From assembly GCF_022867795.2 (NCBI RefSeq), contig NZ_CP107006.1, positions 4,340,001 through 4,404,000 on the forward strand: a stretch of DNA of 64,000 nt, written 5' to 3'. The notes under the pieces were generated by a model that made no database searches, was not told the DNA's origin, and was given only the letters and a program-made list of their open reading frames with translations. The number at the start of each line of letters is the position of its first letter. Positions within the stretch are counted from its first letter, which is position 1. Below, piece after piece: positions 56,035 to 64,000 of this stretch. The stretch is from Chitinophaga horti. GTDB lineage: Bacteria; Bacteroidota; Bacteroidia; Chitinophagales; Chitinophagaceae. A program made the translations under genes and the position numbers.

Positions 56035-56760
56035 TTACACTTGCAATGCGCCGGCAGCCGCTTCGTCAATAAACCAATGCAATTCTCCGTTCACCGGGCG
56101 TATCACCTGCGATGGATAAGTATCAGGTTTATATTCTCCTTCAATCACTGCCTGTAGCGTTAACGCCTTACCGTTACCGGTGGCGAGAAACACGATCGCC
56201 GCAGCATTGTTTACCACGGGAGCAGTAAGGGTAATACGGTACATATCCTGCGCAGGCAGGAAGAAGGCTTTCGTCCAGGCTTTCTGTTCATGCACCACCT
56301 CTGTACCGGGGAAGAGCGATAAGGTATGCCCATCGTCGCCCATGCCTAACAGTACCAGGTCAAACGTGCGGGCGTTACGTTTAAAGAACTCCTGCAACAG
56401 CAGCTCATATTCCAGTGCAGCTGCCTGCGGTTCAATATCGGTACGCATCACGTGGATGTTCTCCGGCGGCACTCCTACCTTATCGAGCAGGGTTTCACAG
56501 GCCATACGGGCGTTGTTGCGGTCGTCGCTGTAAGGCACGGCCCTTTCATCACCCCAAAAGAAATGCAGCCTGTTCCAGGGTATCATTTGCGCGTAAGGCT
56601 CCTTAGCCAGCAGGTTGTACAGCAACTTAGGCGTACTACCGCCAGAAAGCACGAAGGTGAACAGTTCTTTCTCCTGTAAAGTTTCCAGGATGTAGTTGCA
56701 GGTCCAGGCGGCGAGGTTTTCGCTCAGCTGGGTAGCGTCTTTAGCGATGTGCAGTTCCAT
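56035..56760 (-). CDS. pgl: 6-phosphogluconolactonase
   Basis: 241 residues from the ATG at 56760 (MELHIAKDATQLSENLAAW); the longer frame adds 33 unlikely residues. The DevB-type signature is FVLSGGSTPKLLYNLL, WNRLHFFWGDERAVPYSDDR and LLGMGDDGHTLSLFPG. It hydrolyses 6-phosphogluconolactone in the oxidative pentose-phosphate pathway. It follows zwf by 61 bases and ends the operon before a strong terminator. Confidence 0.95.
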   Translation of the reverse strand: MELHIAKDATQLSENLAAWTCNYILETLQEKELFTFVLSGGSTPKLLYNLLAKEPYAQMIPWNRLHFFWGDERAVPYSDDRNNARMACETLLDKVGVPPENIHVMRTDIEPQAAALEYELLLQEFFKRNARTFDLVLLGMGDDGHTLSLFPGTEVVHEQKAWTKAFFLPAQDMYRITLTAPVVNNAAAIVFLATGNGKALTLQAVIEGEYKPDTYPSQVIRPVNGELHWFIDEAAAGALQV

Positions 56761-56821
56761 GAGAAATATCGGGTAAAAATGAAACCGGCAGGCGTGCTGC
56801 CTGCCGGTCGATAAATTAAGT

Positions 56822-58330
56822 TTACTTGCTTGGCGGCAAATTAATCCAAGCATGACCATCGCGGGCTATCAGCGCTTCCGCATCTTCCGGTCCCCAGCTG
56901 TTAGGCGAGTAGTTCGGGAAGTCGGTCGGTACGCGGGCTTCCCACGCATCGAGGATAGGCATGATCACCTTCCAGGCAGCTTCTACCTGGTCGGCACGCA
57001 TAAACAGGGTAGCATCGCCTTCCATTACGTCGAGCAGCAGCGTTTCGTACGCTTCAGGCGCATGTTCGCCGGCAGCATCGTCGTAGTTGAAGATCATATT
57101 CACCGGGTCCAGCGTCATCGTCTGGCCCGGACGCTTCGCCTGGAAGCGGATACGGATATCCATTTCGGGCTGAATGCTGATGGTGAGCCTGTTGCTCCTC
57201 CAGGTTTCGGCCGCTTCAGCAGGGAAAGCATACGCCGGTGCCGGGCGGAACTGGATGGTAATATGTGTCGCTTTCTGGTTCAGGTATTTACCGGTTCGAA
57301 CGTAGAATGGTACTCCCTGCCAGCGCCAGTTATCAATAAAAAACTTAACGGCAGCGTAAGTCTCGGTGCCAGACTCGGGATTCACACCTTTCTCCTCGCG
57401 GTAGCCAGGTACTTCTTTCCCTTTGATCCAGCCCGCGCCATACTGGCCGCGTACCGCGCTTTCATGCACTTCTTCCTTTTTAATCGGACGAATGGCATGC
57501 AGCACATCTACTTTCTTGTTACGTACTTCGTTTGCATCGAAGTTCACCGGTACTTCCATCGCCACCATACATAACAGCTGCAGGATGTGGTTCTGCACCA
57601 TGTCGCGCAGGGCACCGGAGCCTTCGTAGTAACCACCGCGACCTTCCAGGCCTACACTTTCAGCCGCCGTGATCTGTACATGCTCGATGTACTGGCGGTT
57701 CCAGAGCGGCTCGAACAGGGCGTTGGCAAAACGCAGCGCCAGGATGTTCTGTACGGTTTCCTTACCCAGGTAGTGGTCAATACGGAAGATCTGTTCTTCC
57801 TTATAAATGCTGCCCAATAAGGTATTCAGTTCCAACGCGCTCTTCAGGTCGTGACCAAAAGGCTTTTCCACCACGATGCGGGTAGAATGCGTGTCTTTGC
57901 AGAGATTGAGTTTGCCGAGTTTCACCGCGATATCGGGCACCAGCTGAGGAGCTACGGCCAGGTAAAAGATCACGTTCGGATGTACACCCCACTCCTGCTC
58001 TTTCTCTTTCACTTTGTCGGTAATGAGGCTGTACGCAGCTTCATCGCCGGCATCCATCTGCAGGTAGTTGACGTGTTTGAAAAACTCGTTATAATGACCG
58101 TTTTGCTCTCCCTTACGGCGCGAAAACTTCTGGATGCCTTCCAGCAGGTGTGCGCGGAAGGCCTCGTCGGTGTACGGGCTACGGCCAATACCGGCGATGG
58201 CGAACTTCTCAGGCATCCACTCGTCCAGGAACAGGTTGAACAGGGCCGGTGTAAGCTTTCTCAGGTTAAGGTCGCCACTGCCGCCGAAAATAAACAATAC
58301 CGAAGCAGGGGGACGTTTATGGTTTTGCAT
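56822..58330 (-). CDS. zwf: Glucose-6-phosphate dehydrogenase
   Basis: 502 residues. The N-terminal Rossmann motif is FIFGGSGDLNLRKLTPALF and the active-site block is FRIDHYLGKETVQNILALRF, both diagnostic. Full-length for the family. It oxidises glucose-6-phosphate to the lactone and makes NADPH. It lies 21 bases after gnd and 61 before pgl, the compact gnd-zwf-pgl order of Bacteroidota. Confidence 0.97.
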   Translation of the reverse strand: MQNHKRPPASVLFIFGGSGDLNLRKLTPALFNLFLDEWMPEKFAIAGIGRSPYTDEAFRAHLLEGIQKFSRRKGEQNGHYNEFFKHVNYLQMDAGDEAAYSLITDKVKEKEQEWGVHPNVIFYLAVAPQLVPDIAVKLGKLNLCKDTHSTRIVVEKPFGHDLKSALELNTLLGSIYKEEQIFRIDHYLGKETVQNILALRFANALFEPLWNRQYIEHVQITAAESVGLEGRGGYYEGSGALRDMVQNHILQLLCMVAMEVPVNFDANEVRNKKVDVLHAIRPIKKEEVHESAVRGQYGAGWIKGKEVPGYREEKGVNPESGTETYAAVKFFIDNWRWQGVPFYVRTGKYLNQKATHITIQFRPAPAYAFPAEAAETWRSNRLTISIQPEMDIRIRFQAKRPGQTMTLDPVNMIFNYDDAAGEHAPEAYETLLLDVMEGDATLFMRADQVEAAWKVIMPILDAWEARVPTDFPNYSPNSWGPEDAEALIARDGHAWINLPPSK

Positions 58331-58351
58331 ATAGAAATTATAAAACTTGAA

Positions 58352-59764
58352 TTATTGCCATTCTGTATGAAAAGTGCCGGGCATATCTATACGCTGATAG
58401 GTATGAGCGCCAAAATAATCGCGCTGCGCCTGTACCATGTTGGTCGGCAGGCGTTCGCTGCGATAAGCGTCGAAGTACGACAGGGCCGACATGAACGCAG
58501 CCGCCGGCAAACCGGTTTTTGCGGCTTCCACGATCACCGTTCTCAGGTTTCCTTCCGTTTGCTGCAGCAACTTCGCCACCTCTGCATCTAACAACAAATT
58601 AGGCAGCGAAGGGTCCTGTTGGTATGCTGTATAGAACAACGGTAACAGTCCGGAGCGGATGATACAACCTGCTCTCCACACCCTTACCGACTCCGGCAGG
58701 GAAATCTGCATATCCAGCTCCTTAGAAGCAGTTTGCAGCATCGCCAGGCCCTGGGCGTAACAGATGATGGTAGAGAACATGAGTGCGTCGTGCACCTGTT
58801 TAATAAATTCTTCCTGTGCAACAGCTACTTTACCGGTGGCCGTCTGGTACAGCGCAGCCGCCTGCGTTCTCTGCTCTTTCAGGGAAGAAATATTTCGCAG
58901 CGCTACCGCCGCGTCAATCACGGTTACCGGCAGCGGCAGGTTCAGGGCATCCTGCGATGTCCATTTACCCGTGCCTTTAGAGCCGGCCTGGTCAGATATT
59001 TTGTCCAGCAGTTCGCCGGTACCTTTATCGTCTTTCTGGAGGAAGATATCGCGGGTGATCTCGAGCAGGAAGGACTGGTTAACGCCCTCGTTCCATTTGG
59101 AGAACACCTCGTGCAGTTGCTGGTTAGTTAAACCGGCACCCTGGCGCAGCATGTTGTAGCTTTCGCTGATCAGCTGCATGATCGCGTACTCGATGCCATT
59201 GTGCACCATCTTAACGAAGTGACCGGCCGCGCCTTTACCAAGGTATCCCACGCAAGGACTGTCGCCCACTTTGGCAGCTACTGCTTCCAGCATGGGTTGC
59301 ACGTGACGGTAAGCCTCTTCGTCGCCGCCGGGCATGATGCTCGGACCGGTGCGGGCACCTTTTTCGCCGCCGGAAACGCCCATACCCATGAAGTGCAGGC
59401 CTTTTTCCTTACAGTACTCTACGCGGCGCAGGGTGTCTTTCCAGTAGGAGTTACCGCCGTCGATCACCACATCTCCTTTTTGGAGCAGGGGTAGCAGGGA
59501 TTCGATTACATCGTCAACCGGCTTACCTGCGGGTACCAGCATCATGATTTTGCGAGGGGATTTCAGGAGTTGCACCATCGTGGCGAGATCTGCCACGCCC
59601 TTTACGGTAGTGCCGGGGGTAGCGGCCTGTTCCAGCGCGTCGTTCTTTTGCTGGTCCTTATCAAATCCGATCACGGAAAACCCATGGTCAGCCATGTTGA
59701 GCAGGAAGTTCCTTCCCATCACGCCCAGGCCAATCATTCCAAAGTCAAATGCGCTATTTGTCAT
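58352..59764 (-). CDS. gnd: 6-phosphogluconate dehydrogenase, decarboxylating
   Basis: 470 residues, full-length. NADP site IGLGVMGRNFLLNMADHGFS, substrate site GVSGGEKGARTGPSIMPGG and the catalytic Lys region HFVKMVHNGIEYAIMQLISE are all present. It turns 6-phosphogluconate into ribulose-5-phosphate with NADPH. First gene of the operon; its promoter must lie in the 149 bases before 59914. Confidence 0.97.
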   Translation of the reverse strand: MTNSAFDFGMIGLGVMGRNFLLNMADHGFSVIGFDKDQQKNDALEQAATPGTTVKGVADLATMVQLLKSPRKIMMLVPAGKPVDDVIESLLPLLQKGDVVIDGGNSYWKDTLRRVEYCKEKGLHFMGMGVSGGEKGARTGPSIMPGGDEEAYRHVQPMLEAVAAKVGDSPCVGYLGKGAAGHFVKMVHNGIEYAIMQLISESYNMLRQGAGLTNQQLHEVFSKWNEGVNQSFLLEITRDIFLQKDDKGTGELLDKISDQAGSKGTGKWTSQDALNLPLPVTVIDAAVALRNISSLKEQRTQAAALYQTATGKVAVAQEEFIKQVHDALMFSTIICYAQGLAMLQTASKELDMQISLPESVRVWRAGCIIRSGLLPLFYTAYQQDPSLPNLLLDAEVAKLLQQTEGNLRTVIVEAAKTGLPAAAFMSALSYFDAYRSERLPTNMVQAQRDYFGAHTYQRIDMPGTFHTEWQ

Positions 59765-59913
59765 AATTATGCTAAGATGTGGTAAAATGAGGGTGTAAAT
59801 TTAGACATTTATAGGATAAAGAGGTGGTCTAAATACAGGTGTTAAAGTTACGTGACAAAAATGTTGGAACAATTGTACATATAAGGGGGCGGGTTGTACA
59901 AATTACACCCTGC

Positions 59914-61071
59914 TTATATCCTTCTCAATCGCTCAGCCGCCTGTTCCAGCGTAGCGCTCCGTTTCGCAAAGCAGAAGCGTACCACTTTATCGTCCTTGCC
60001 GTCCTGGTAAAAGGCGGATACGGGGATGACGGCCACGCCGAACTCTTTGGTCATGCGTACGGCGAAATCCATGTCGCCTTCGTCGGAAATACGGTGGTAC
60101 TGCATCAGTTGAAAGTAACTGCCTTCCCCGCGTAGCGGCGTGAAGCGGGAGTCTTTCATCAGTTGCAGGAAGTAATCGCGTTTCTTCTGATAGAAGTCAG
60201 GGAGTGTGAGATAATGCTCCGGGTATTGCAGGAAGTCGGCCAGGCCGTGTTGCATGGGCGTATTCACGGAGAAACACAGGTATTGATGCACTTTGCGGTA
60301 CTCGGTCATCAGGTGCGCGGGCGCAATGCAGTAACCCATCTTCCAGCCGGTGTTGTGAAACACTTTACCGAACGAGAAGGTCACGAAGCTGCGCTGCAAT
60401 AAGCCGGGGTAACGCAGCACGCTTTCGTGCTGTGCGCCGTCGTAAACCAGGTGCTCATATACTTCATCGGAAATTACTAACAGGTTGTGCGCTTCGGCCA
60501 GGGCTTCGAGCTGTTGCAGGTCGGCGGCTTTTAGGATGCTGCCCGTAGGATTATGCGGCGTGTTCACAATGATCATCTTCGTACGCGCGGTCACCTTACT
60601 TTTCACCACTTCCCAGTTAATGCTATACTCAGGGAATTCAAGCGGGATACGCACGGGCACACCGCCGTTCACCAGGATGTTCGGGATGTAACTGTCATAC
60701 GCCGGTTCAAATACGATCACTTCATCACCTGCACCAATACACGTAGCAATGGCGGTAAAGATGGCGTAGGTGCCACCGGGGGTGATGGTAATCTCTGTAT
60801 CGGGATGGATGTTTTGCTGGTATAGTCGCTGCACTTTAGCGGCAATGGCCTCCCGCAGGGCCATAAGGCCGGGCATGGGCGCATACTGGTTGTTACCGCG
60901 CTGCATCGCGGCATTCACCATGTCTTTCAACTCGAGGCTACAATCGAAATCGGGAAAACCCTGAGAAAGGTTGATGGCCTTGTGTTCGGCAGCGAGGGCC
61001 GACATCACGCTAAAAATGGTAGTACCGGTATTGGGTAACTTGCTGTTGATATGGTAAGTAGTCAAGGGCAT
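59914..61071 (-). CDS. Class I/II PLP aminotransferase, methionine type
   Basis: 385 residues. The family marks are INLSQGFPDFDCS, QYAPMPGLMALREAIAAK, NTPHNPTGSI and the PLP Lys in FSFGKVFHNTGWKMGYCIAP. This YbdL/KAT-like group prefers methionine or kynurenine and phenylalanine; Bacteroidota homologues are often named methionine aminotransferase. The neighbouring SAM hydrolase makes a methionine-related role attractive, but genes in this stretch may be linked only by position. It lies 56 bases after CvfB. Confidence 0.88.
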   Translation of the reverse strand: MPLTTYHINSKLPNTGTTIFSVMSALAAEHKAINLSQGFPDFDCSLELKDMVNAAMQRGNNQYAPMPGLMALREAIAAKVQRLYQQNIHPDTEITITPGGTYAIFTAIATCIGAGDEVIVFEPAYDSYIPNILVNGGVPVRIPLEFPEYSINWEVVKSKVTARTKMIIVNTPHNPTGSILKAADLQQLEALAEAHNLLVISDEVYEHLVYDGAQHESVLRYPGLLQRSFVTFSFGKVFHNTGWKMGYCIAPAHLMTEYRKVHQYLCFSVNTPMQHGLADFLQYPEHYLTLPDFYQKKRDYFLQLMKDSRFTPLRGEGSYFQLMQYHRISDEGDMDFAVRMTKEFGVAVIPVSAFYQDGKDDKVVRFCFAKRSATLEQAAERLRRI

Positions 61072-61127
61072 GCTGGTTTGAGCAGCTAATGTACGTTACC
61101 GGCTCTTGAATTTTATCAAAAAAAGGA

Positions 61128-61964
61128 CTAATCTTCCAGCAGTTTAATACCGGTTTGGGTAAAGATGATCTTCTTCTGTTTGTACAGGTTGCCAGTGGTC
61201 ATCTTGAAGGTTTTTTTACTCATTCCGAAGAAGGAGTAAATTTCTTCCGGATCGGATTTGTCGTGATAAGGCAGGTAGCCGTCGTTTTCCTGCAACAGGC
61301 GCAGGATGCGGCCGGCCTCGTCCTCAACTCTTTCGTAGCCGCGTTTGCCTAATACCACATCGATCTTGTTTTCGTCCTTGATGCTTTTGATGAAACCGGG
61401 GAGTTTGTCGCCAATGTCCAGCGGACGAAACACTTCATTGGCGTGTAAGATACCGGAGTGTTTGCCGTTGATGACTACCTGGTAGCCCAGGTCGTTGCGG
61501 CGGTATATAAGCAGTTCTACGGGGTCCAGTTCGTTGACGGTCAGTTCCTCGTTACTGAGGTACTGGTCGATTTTTTCGGTGGCGGCTACACGACCGGTCA
61601 TCTGGTCGAGGTAGATCATCACCAGGTACTCCTGTCCCGCCACCATGCGTGCATGCTGCTGGGAAAGGGGTACAAAAATGTCTTTCATCAGCCCCCAGTC
61701 GAGGAAAGCACCCTGACCAGTTACGCTAACGGCTTTCAGCAGTACGATGTCGCCCACTTTGCCTTTAGCTTTCTGGGTAGTGGCGATCAGGCGGTTTTCG
61801 GAGTCGTGGTACAGGAACACCTCCAGCTCATCGCCCACACGTGTTCCGCGCGGCACAAAACGTTTGGGCAGGAGTATTTCCTCATCCCCGGCTGCCATAT
61901 AAACGCCGAAATCTGTTTCCTTCTTTACTCTGAGTAAGTTGTAGTCGCCTGTTTTGATCATCAC
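61128..61964 (-). CDS. CvfB-like S1 RNA-binding protein
   Basis: 278 residues. Several S1-type folds are visible: KKETDFGVYMAAGDEEILLP, KAVSVTGQGAFLDWGLMKDI and NGKHSGILHANEVFRPLDIG, and a C-terminal winged helix (SDPEEIYSFFGMSKKTFKMT). The layout is that of CvfB/YitL proteins, thought to bind RNA and affect translation or gene expression. Either of two starting Met codons is possible. Cytoplasmic, 25 bases after the SAM hydrolase. Confidence 0.88.
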   Translation of the reverse strand: MMIKTGDYNLLRVKKETDFGVYMAAGDEEILLPKRFVPRGTRVGDELEVFLYHDSENRLIATTQKAKGKVGDIVLLKAVSVTGQGAFLDWGLMKDIFVPLSQQHARMVAGQEYLVMIYLDQMTGRVAATEKIDQYLSNEELTVNELDPVELLIYRRNDLGYQVVINGKHSGILHANEVFRPLDIGDKLPGFIKSIKDENKIDVVLGKRGYERVEDEAGRILRLLQENDGYLPYHDKSDPEEIYSFFGMSKKTFKMTTGNLYKQKKIIFTQTGIKLLED

Positions 61965-61989
61965 AATTGCTAAAATGCAAAGGTAGGAT

Positions 61990-62898
61990 TTATTTAACCG
62001 GGTTCAATTTCTTTATTGCTACGTTCCAATCAGGCCCACTCAACACCTGGTGTGCGTCGGAAAAACTCCCCTGGTTAATGGCGAACGAAAGGTTCATTAA
62101 ACTGTTGAGGTAAGCCAGCTCTGCCCCCTCCGGCACGGCGGCAAAAGTAGTCACGAAGGGAATAGTATCGCGGCAGATGAAGCTGCCGGCCTTTTCAAAC
62201 GTTACGTCCAGCAGGTCGCCGGCCTTTACCTGCAGCTGTTTGAAGGTGCTGTCGCCGATGTTCGTCCATACGTTACCGTATTGTATGTCGAGAACAGGAA
62301 TGCCGCCTGTAAGCGTACCATCCGCCAACCGGGCAGCGCCCGCAAATGCGATACGCACAACATCTGCCGGCAGCTTCGGCCCCACTTCTTCGAATTTGAT
62401 CACACCTGCTGCCAGCCGGGCACCGGTATAAGCGTATACATCCCGGCCATGAAAGGTATAAGACTGCCCCGATCCCCGCCGGCGGTTCACGGCTTCATCT
62501 ATCTCCCTTACTTCTGCAATACCCATAGAGGCTGCCACCAGGGTGAGCGTGCCGTTATCGGGCGTTACGAAATAGTGACCGGTATTGGTTTTCAGCACCA
62601 CCGACTTCCGCTCAGAACCCACACCGGGATCTACGACGGATACGAATACGGTGCCCTCAGGCCAGTAGCGGGACGTTTGCTCGAGCCGGTAAGCCGCTTC
62701 CCATATATTGAAGGGTGGTATTTCATGTGTAAGGTCGTATATGGGCAAGTCGGCCGAAATGCCGAAAGCCACTCCCTTCATGGCAGATACGGCGCCGTCC
62801 TTTTGTCCGAAGTCGGTTTGAAATACGAGGGCATGGCGGGCTGACTGCTTACAGGAAAACAGGAAGAGGCTAAAACAGATGAAAAGGGCGGTGCGCAT
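61990..62898 (-). CDS. SAM hydrolase/hydroxide adenosyltransferase, lipoprotein type
   Basis: 302 residues of the DUF62 family. Motifs LVFQTDFGQKDGAVSAMKGV, VSVVDPGVGSERKSV and FVTPDNGTLTLVA are the family marks; members split S-adenosylmethionine to adenosine and methionine or halogenate it. The unusual part is the start MRTALFICFSLFLFSCKQSA, a clear lipoprotein signal with Cys16, which would place it outside the cytoplasm although SAM is cytoplasmic. It lies 3 bases after the MFS gene. Confidence 0.85.
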   Translation of the reverse strand: MRTALFICFSLFLFSCKQSARHALVFQTDFGQKDGAVSAMKGVAFGISADLPIYDLTHEIPPFNIWEAAYRLEQTSRYWPEGTVFVSVVDPGVGSERKSVVLKTNTGHYFVTPDNGTLTLVAASMGIAEVREIDEAVNRRRGSGQSYTFHGRDVYAYTGARLAAGVIKFEEVGPKLPADVVRIAFAGAARLADGTLTGGIPVLDIQYGNVWTNIGDSTFKQLQVKAGDLLDVTFEKAGSFICRDTIPFVTTFAAVPEGAELAYLNSLMNLSFAINQGSFSDAHQVLSGPDWNVAIKKLNPVK

Positions 62899-62901
62899 AA
62901 G

Positions 62902-64000
62902 TTACTTGTTTTCTTTATCGATCCAGGAGGTCCGTTTGGAGTCTTTGATCACCGTATACACCAGCAACGATATAAAGATACAACCCGTAACGTACCAGTA
63001 GTACAGCGATTCGTGGCCGATGTCTTTAAAGTACAGCGCCAGCATTTCCGCCGTACCACCGAATATGGCTACGGTTAATGCATAAGGCAATCCTACGCCC
63101 AATGCACGCACTTCTGCGGGGAACATTTCCGCCTTCACCACGGCATTAATGGAAGTGTAGCCACTCACGATCACCAGCGCCCCCAGTATAAGAAAGAACG
63201 CCGCGGCTTCTGTATTGGCGTGGCTCAGCGCCGTGAGTATCGGCACCGTGAGCAAGGTGCCTAACACGCCAAACGCGATCAGCAAAGGTTTACGGCCGAT
63301 CCTGTCAGACAGTGCCCCGAATAAGGGTTGCAGGCATGCATAGATCAACATCAGGAAAAACGTCAGCTGGGTAGCGCGGTCTTTTGAAAGATGCACCGTG
63401 TTCACCAGGAACTTCTGCATGTAAGTAGTGTAAGTATAAAATGCGATGGTGCCGCCAAGGGTTAAGCCTACAACGGTCAGCACCGCACGCGGATGTTTTT
63501 TGAGCATGAGCTTCAGCGTACCGCGTTCTTTGGTGGTATCGATCTTCACCGATTCTTCCATATTACGGCGCATAAATAGCGCCACAAAGGCCAGTAGCGC
63601 ACCGATAACGAACGGTATTCGCCAGCCCCAGGTTTCCAGCTGTTCGGCGGTAAGAAACACTTTTTGCAGCAGCATTTGCACACCCAATGCAGTAAGCTGC
63701 CCACCAATGAGCGTCACATATTGAAAACTCGAATAAAAACCGCGACGATGGGGCTCCGCCACTTCACTCAGATAAGTGGCCGAGGTGCCGTACTCCCCTC
63801 CTACGCTAAGCCCCTGCAGTAAACGTGCAAAGAGCAGTAACACCGGGGCCGCAATGCCGATCTGGTGATAGGTGGGCGTACAGGCGATGATCAGTGAGCC
63901 TAGCGACATGAGTAATACTGACAAGGTCATGGCTGCTTTACGGCCGGTGCGATCGGCTATGCTGCCGAACAGCCAGCCGCCGATAGGCCGCATGAGGAAC
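62902..64000 (-). CDS. MFS transporter, metabolite:H+ symporter type, 5' end missing
   Basis: The frame is open to the window edge; the codons before the ATG at 63993 are Phe-Leu, giving FLMRPIGGWLFGSIADRTGRK, the MHS-family motif, so the real start lies outside. Over 360 residues and about 10 helices are visible, with LLQGLSVGGEYGTSATYLSE and GALSDRIGRKPLLIAFG. The group includes KgtP and ProP, which import organic acids or osmolytes. The substrate is not set. It seems to be cotranscribed with the SAM hydrolase. Confidence 0.92.
   Translation of the reverse strand, partial: FLMRPIGGWLFGSIADRTGRKAAMTLSVLLMSLGSLIIACTPTYHQIGIAAPVLLLFARLLQGLSVGGEYGTSATYLSEVAEPHRRGFYSSFQYVTLIGGQLTALGVQMLLQKVFLTAEQLETWGWRIPFVIGALLAFVALFMRRNMEESVKIDTTKERGTLKLMLKKHPRAVLTVVGLTLGGTIAFYTYTTYMQKFLVNTVHLSKDRATQLTFFLMLIYACLQPLFGALSDRIGRKPLLIAFGVLGTLLTVPILTALSHANTEAAAFFLILGALVIVSGYTSINAVVKAEMFPAEVRALGVGLPYALTVAIFGGTAEMLALYFKDIGHESLYYWYVTGCIFISLLVYTVIKDSKRTSWIDKENK

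Overview
The window is about 50% GC and reads as chromosomal DNA of a Bacteroidota bacterium, most likely a member of the Chitinophagaceae close to Chitinophaga. The basis is two SusC/SusD pairs, an STN-type TonB receptor controlled by a FecR/ECF-sigma pair, a GH144-like glycanase, DUF4434/AGE/SSS sugar genes, a LacI and a ROK repressor, and -7 boxes of the TAnnTTTG type. Genus assignment is inference. I saw no rRNA, tRNA or CRISPR array.

Layout. (1) 1-733: start of an efflux adaptor gene and a divergent MarR regulator with two palindromic operators. (2) 740-7048: an exported TPR-CHAT caspase-like protein, a PKD-domain outer-membrane protein, a tiny membrane peptide, and divergently an ECF sigma factor translationally coupled to a membrane TPR protein. 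This looks like a sigma/anti-sigma/CHAT signalling module. (3) 7035-20285: a polysaccharide-utilisation locus with a GH144-like enzyme, SusD, SusC, GH20, GH2 and a divergent LacI regulator. (4) 20286-23276: a gene-poor stretch with a degenerate GIY-YIG protein, a small HTH protein, several intrinsic terminators without an obvious gene, a 74-aa unknown and a 48-bp tandem repeat. (5) 23277-29466: a ba3-type cytochrome oxidase operon (subunits IIa, II, I, SCO, cytochrome c) facing a PAS histidine kinase and a receiver-CRP regulator. (6) 29513-38599: SusD, SusC with STN domain, FecR, ECF sigma and a GH3 gene broken by one missing base. (7) 38707-39609: a bestrophin-like channel. (8) 39615-50238: a seven-gene sugar operon (FAD oxidoreductase, SSS symporter, SGNH hydrolase, DUF4434, AGE epimerase, esterase, sialate esterase-like) opposite a ROK repressor. 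Three of its junctions are 4-nt ATGA overlaps. (9) 50405-54477: BamA-like protein, DUF5009 acyltransferase, TonB. (10) 54649-about 55860: an IS110-family element with two adjacent stem-loops just upstream of the transposase, where a bridge RNA is expected. (11) 56035-59764: oxidative pentose-phosphate operon gnd-zwf-pgl. (12) 59914-64000: aminotransferase, CvfB-like RNA-binding protein, a lipoprotein-type SAM hydrolase and the start-truncated part of an MFS permease.

How they work together: most of the window is glycan import and breakdown (outer-membrane SusCD transport, periplasmic hydrolases, inner-membrane symport) under separate local regulators. The oxidase and pentose-phosphate genes are core energy metabolism. 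The strongest candidates for new biology are the CHAT/sigma module, the IS110 structured leader, the FixL-like kinase beside the oxidase, and the coupled FAD-oxidoreductase/DUF4434 sugar operon.
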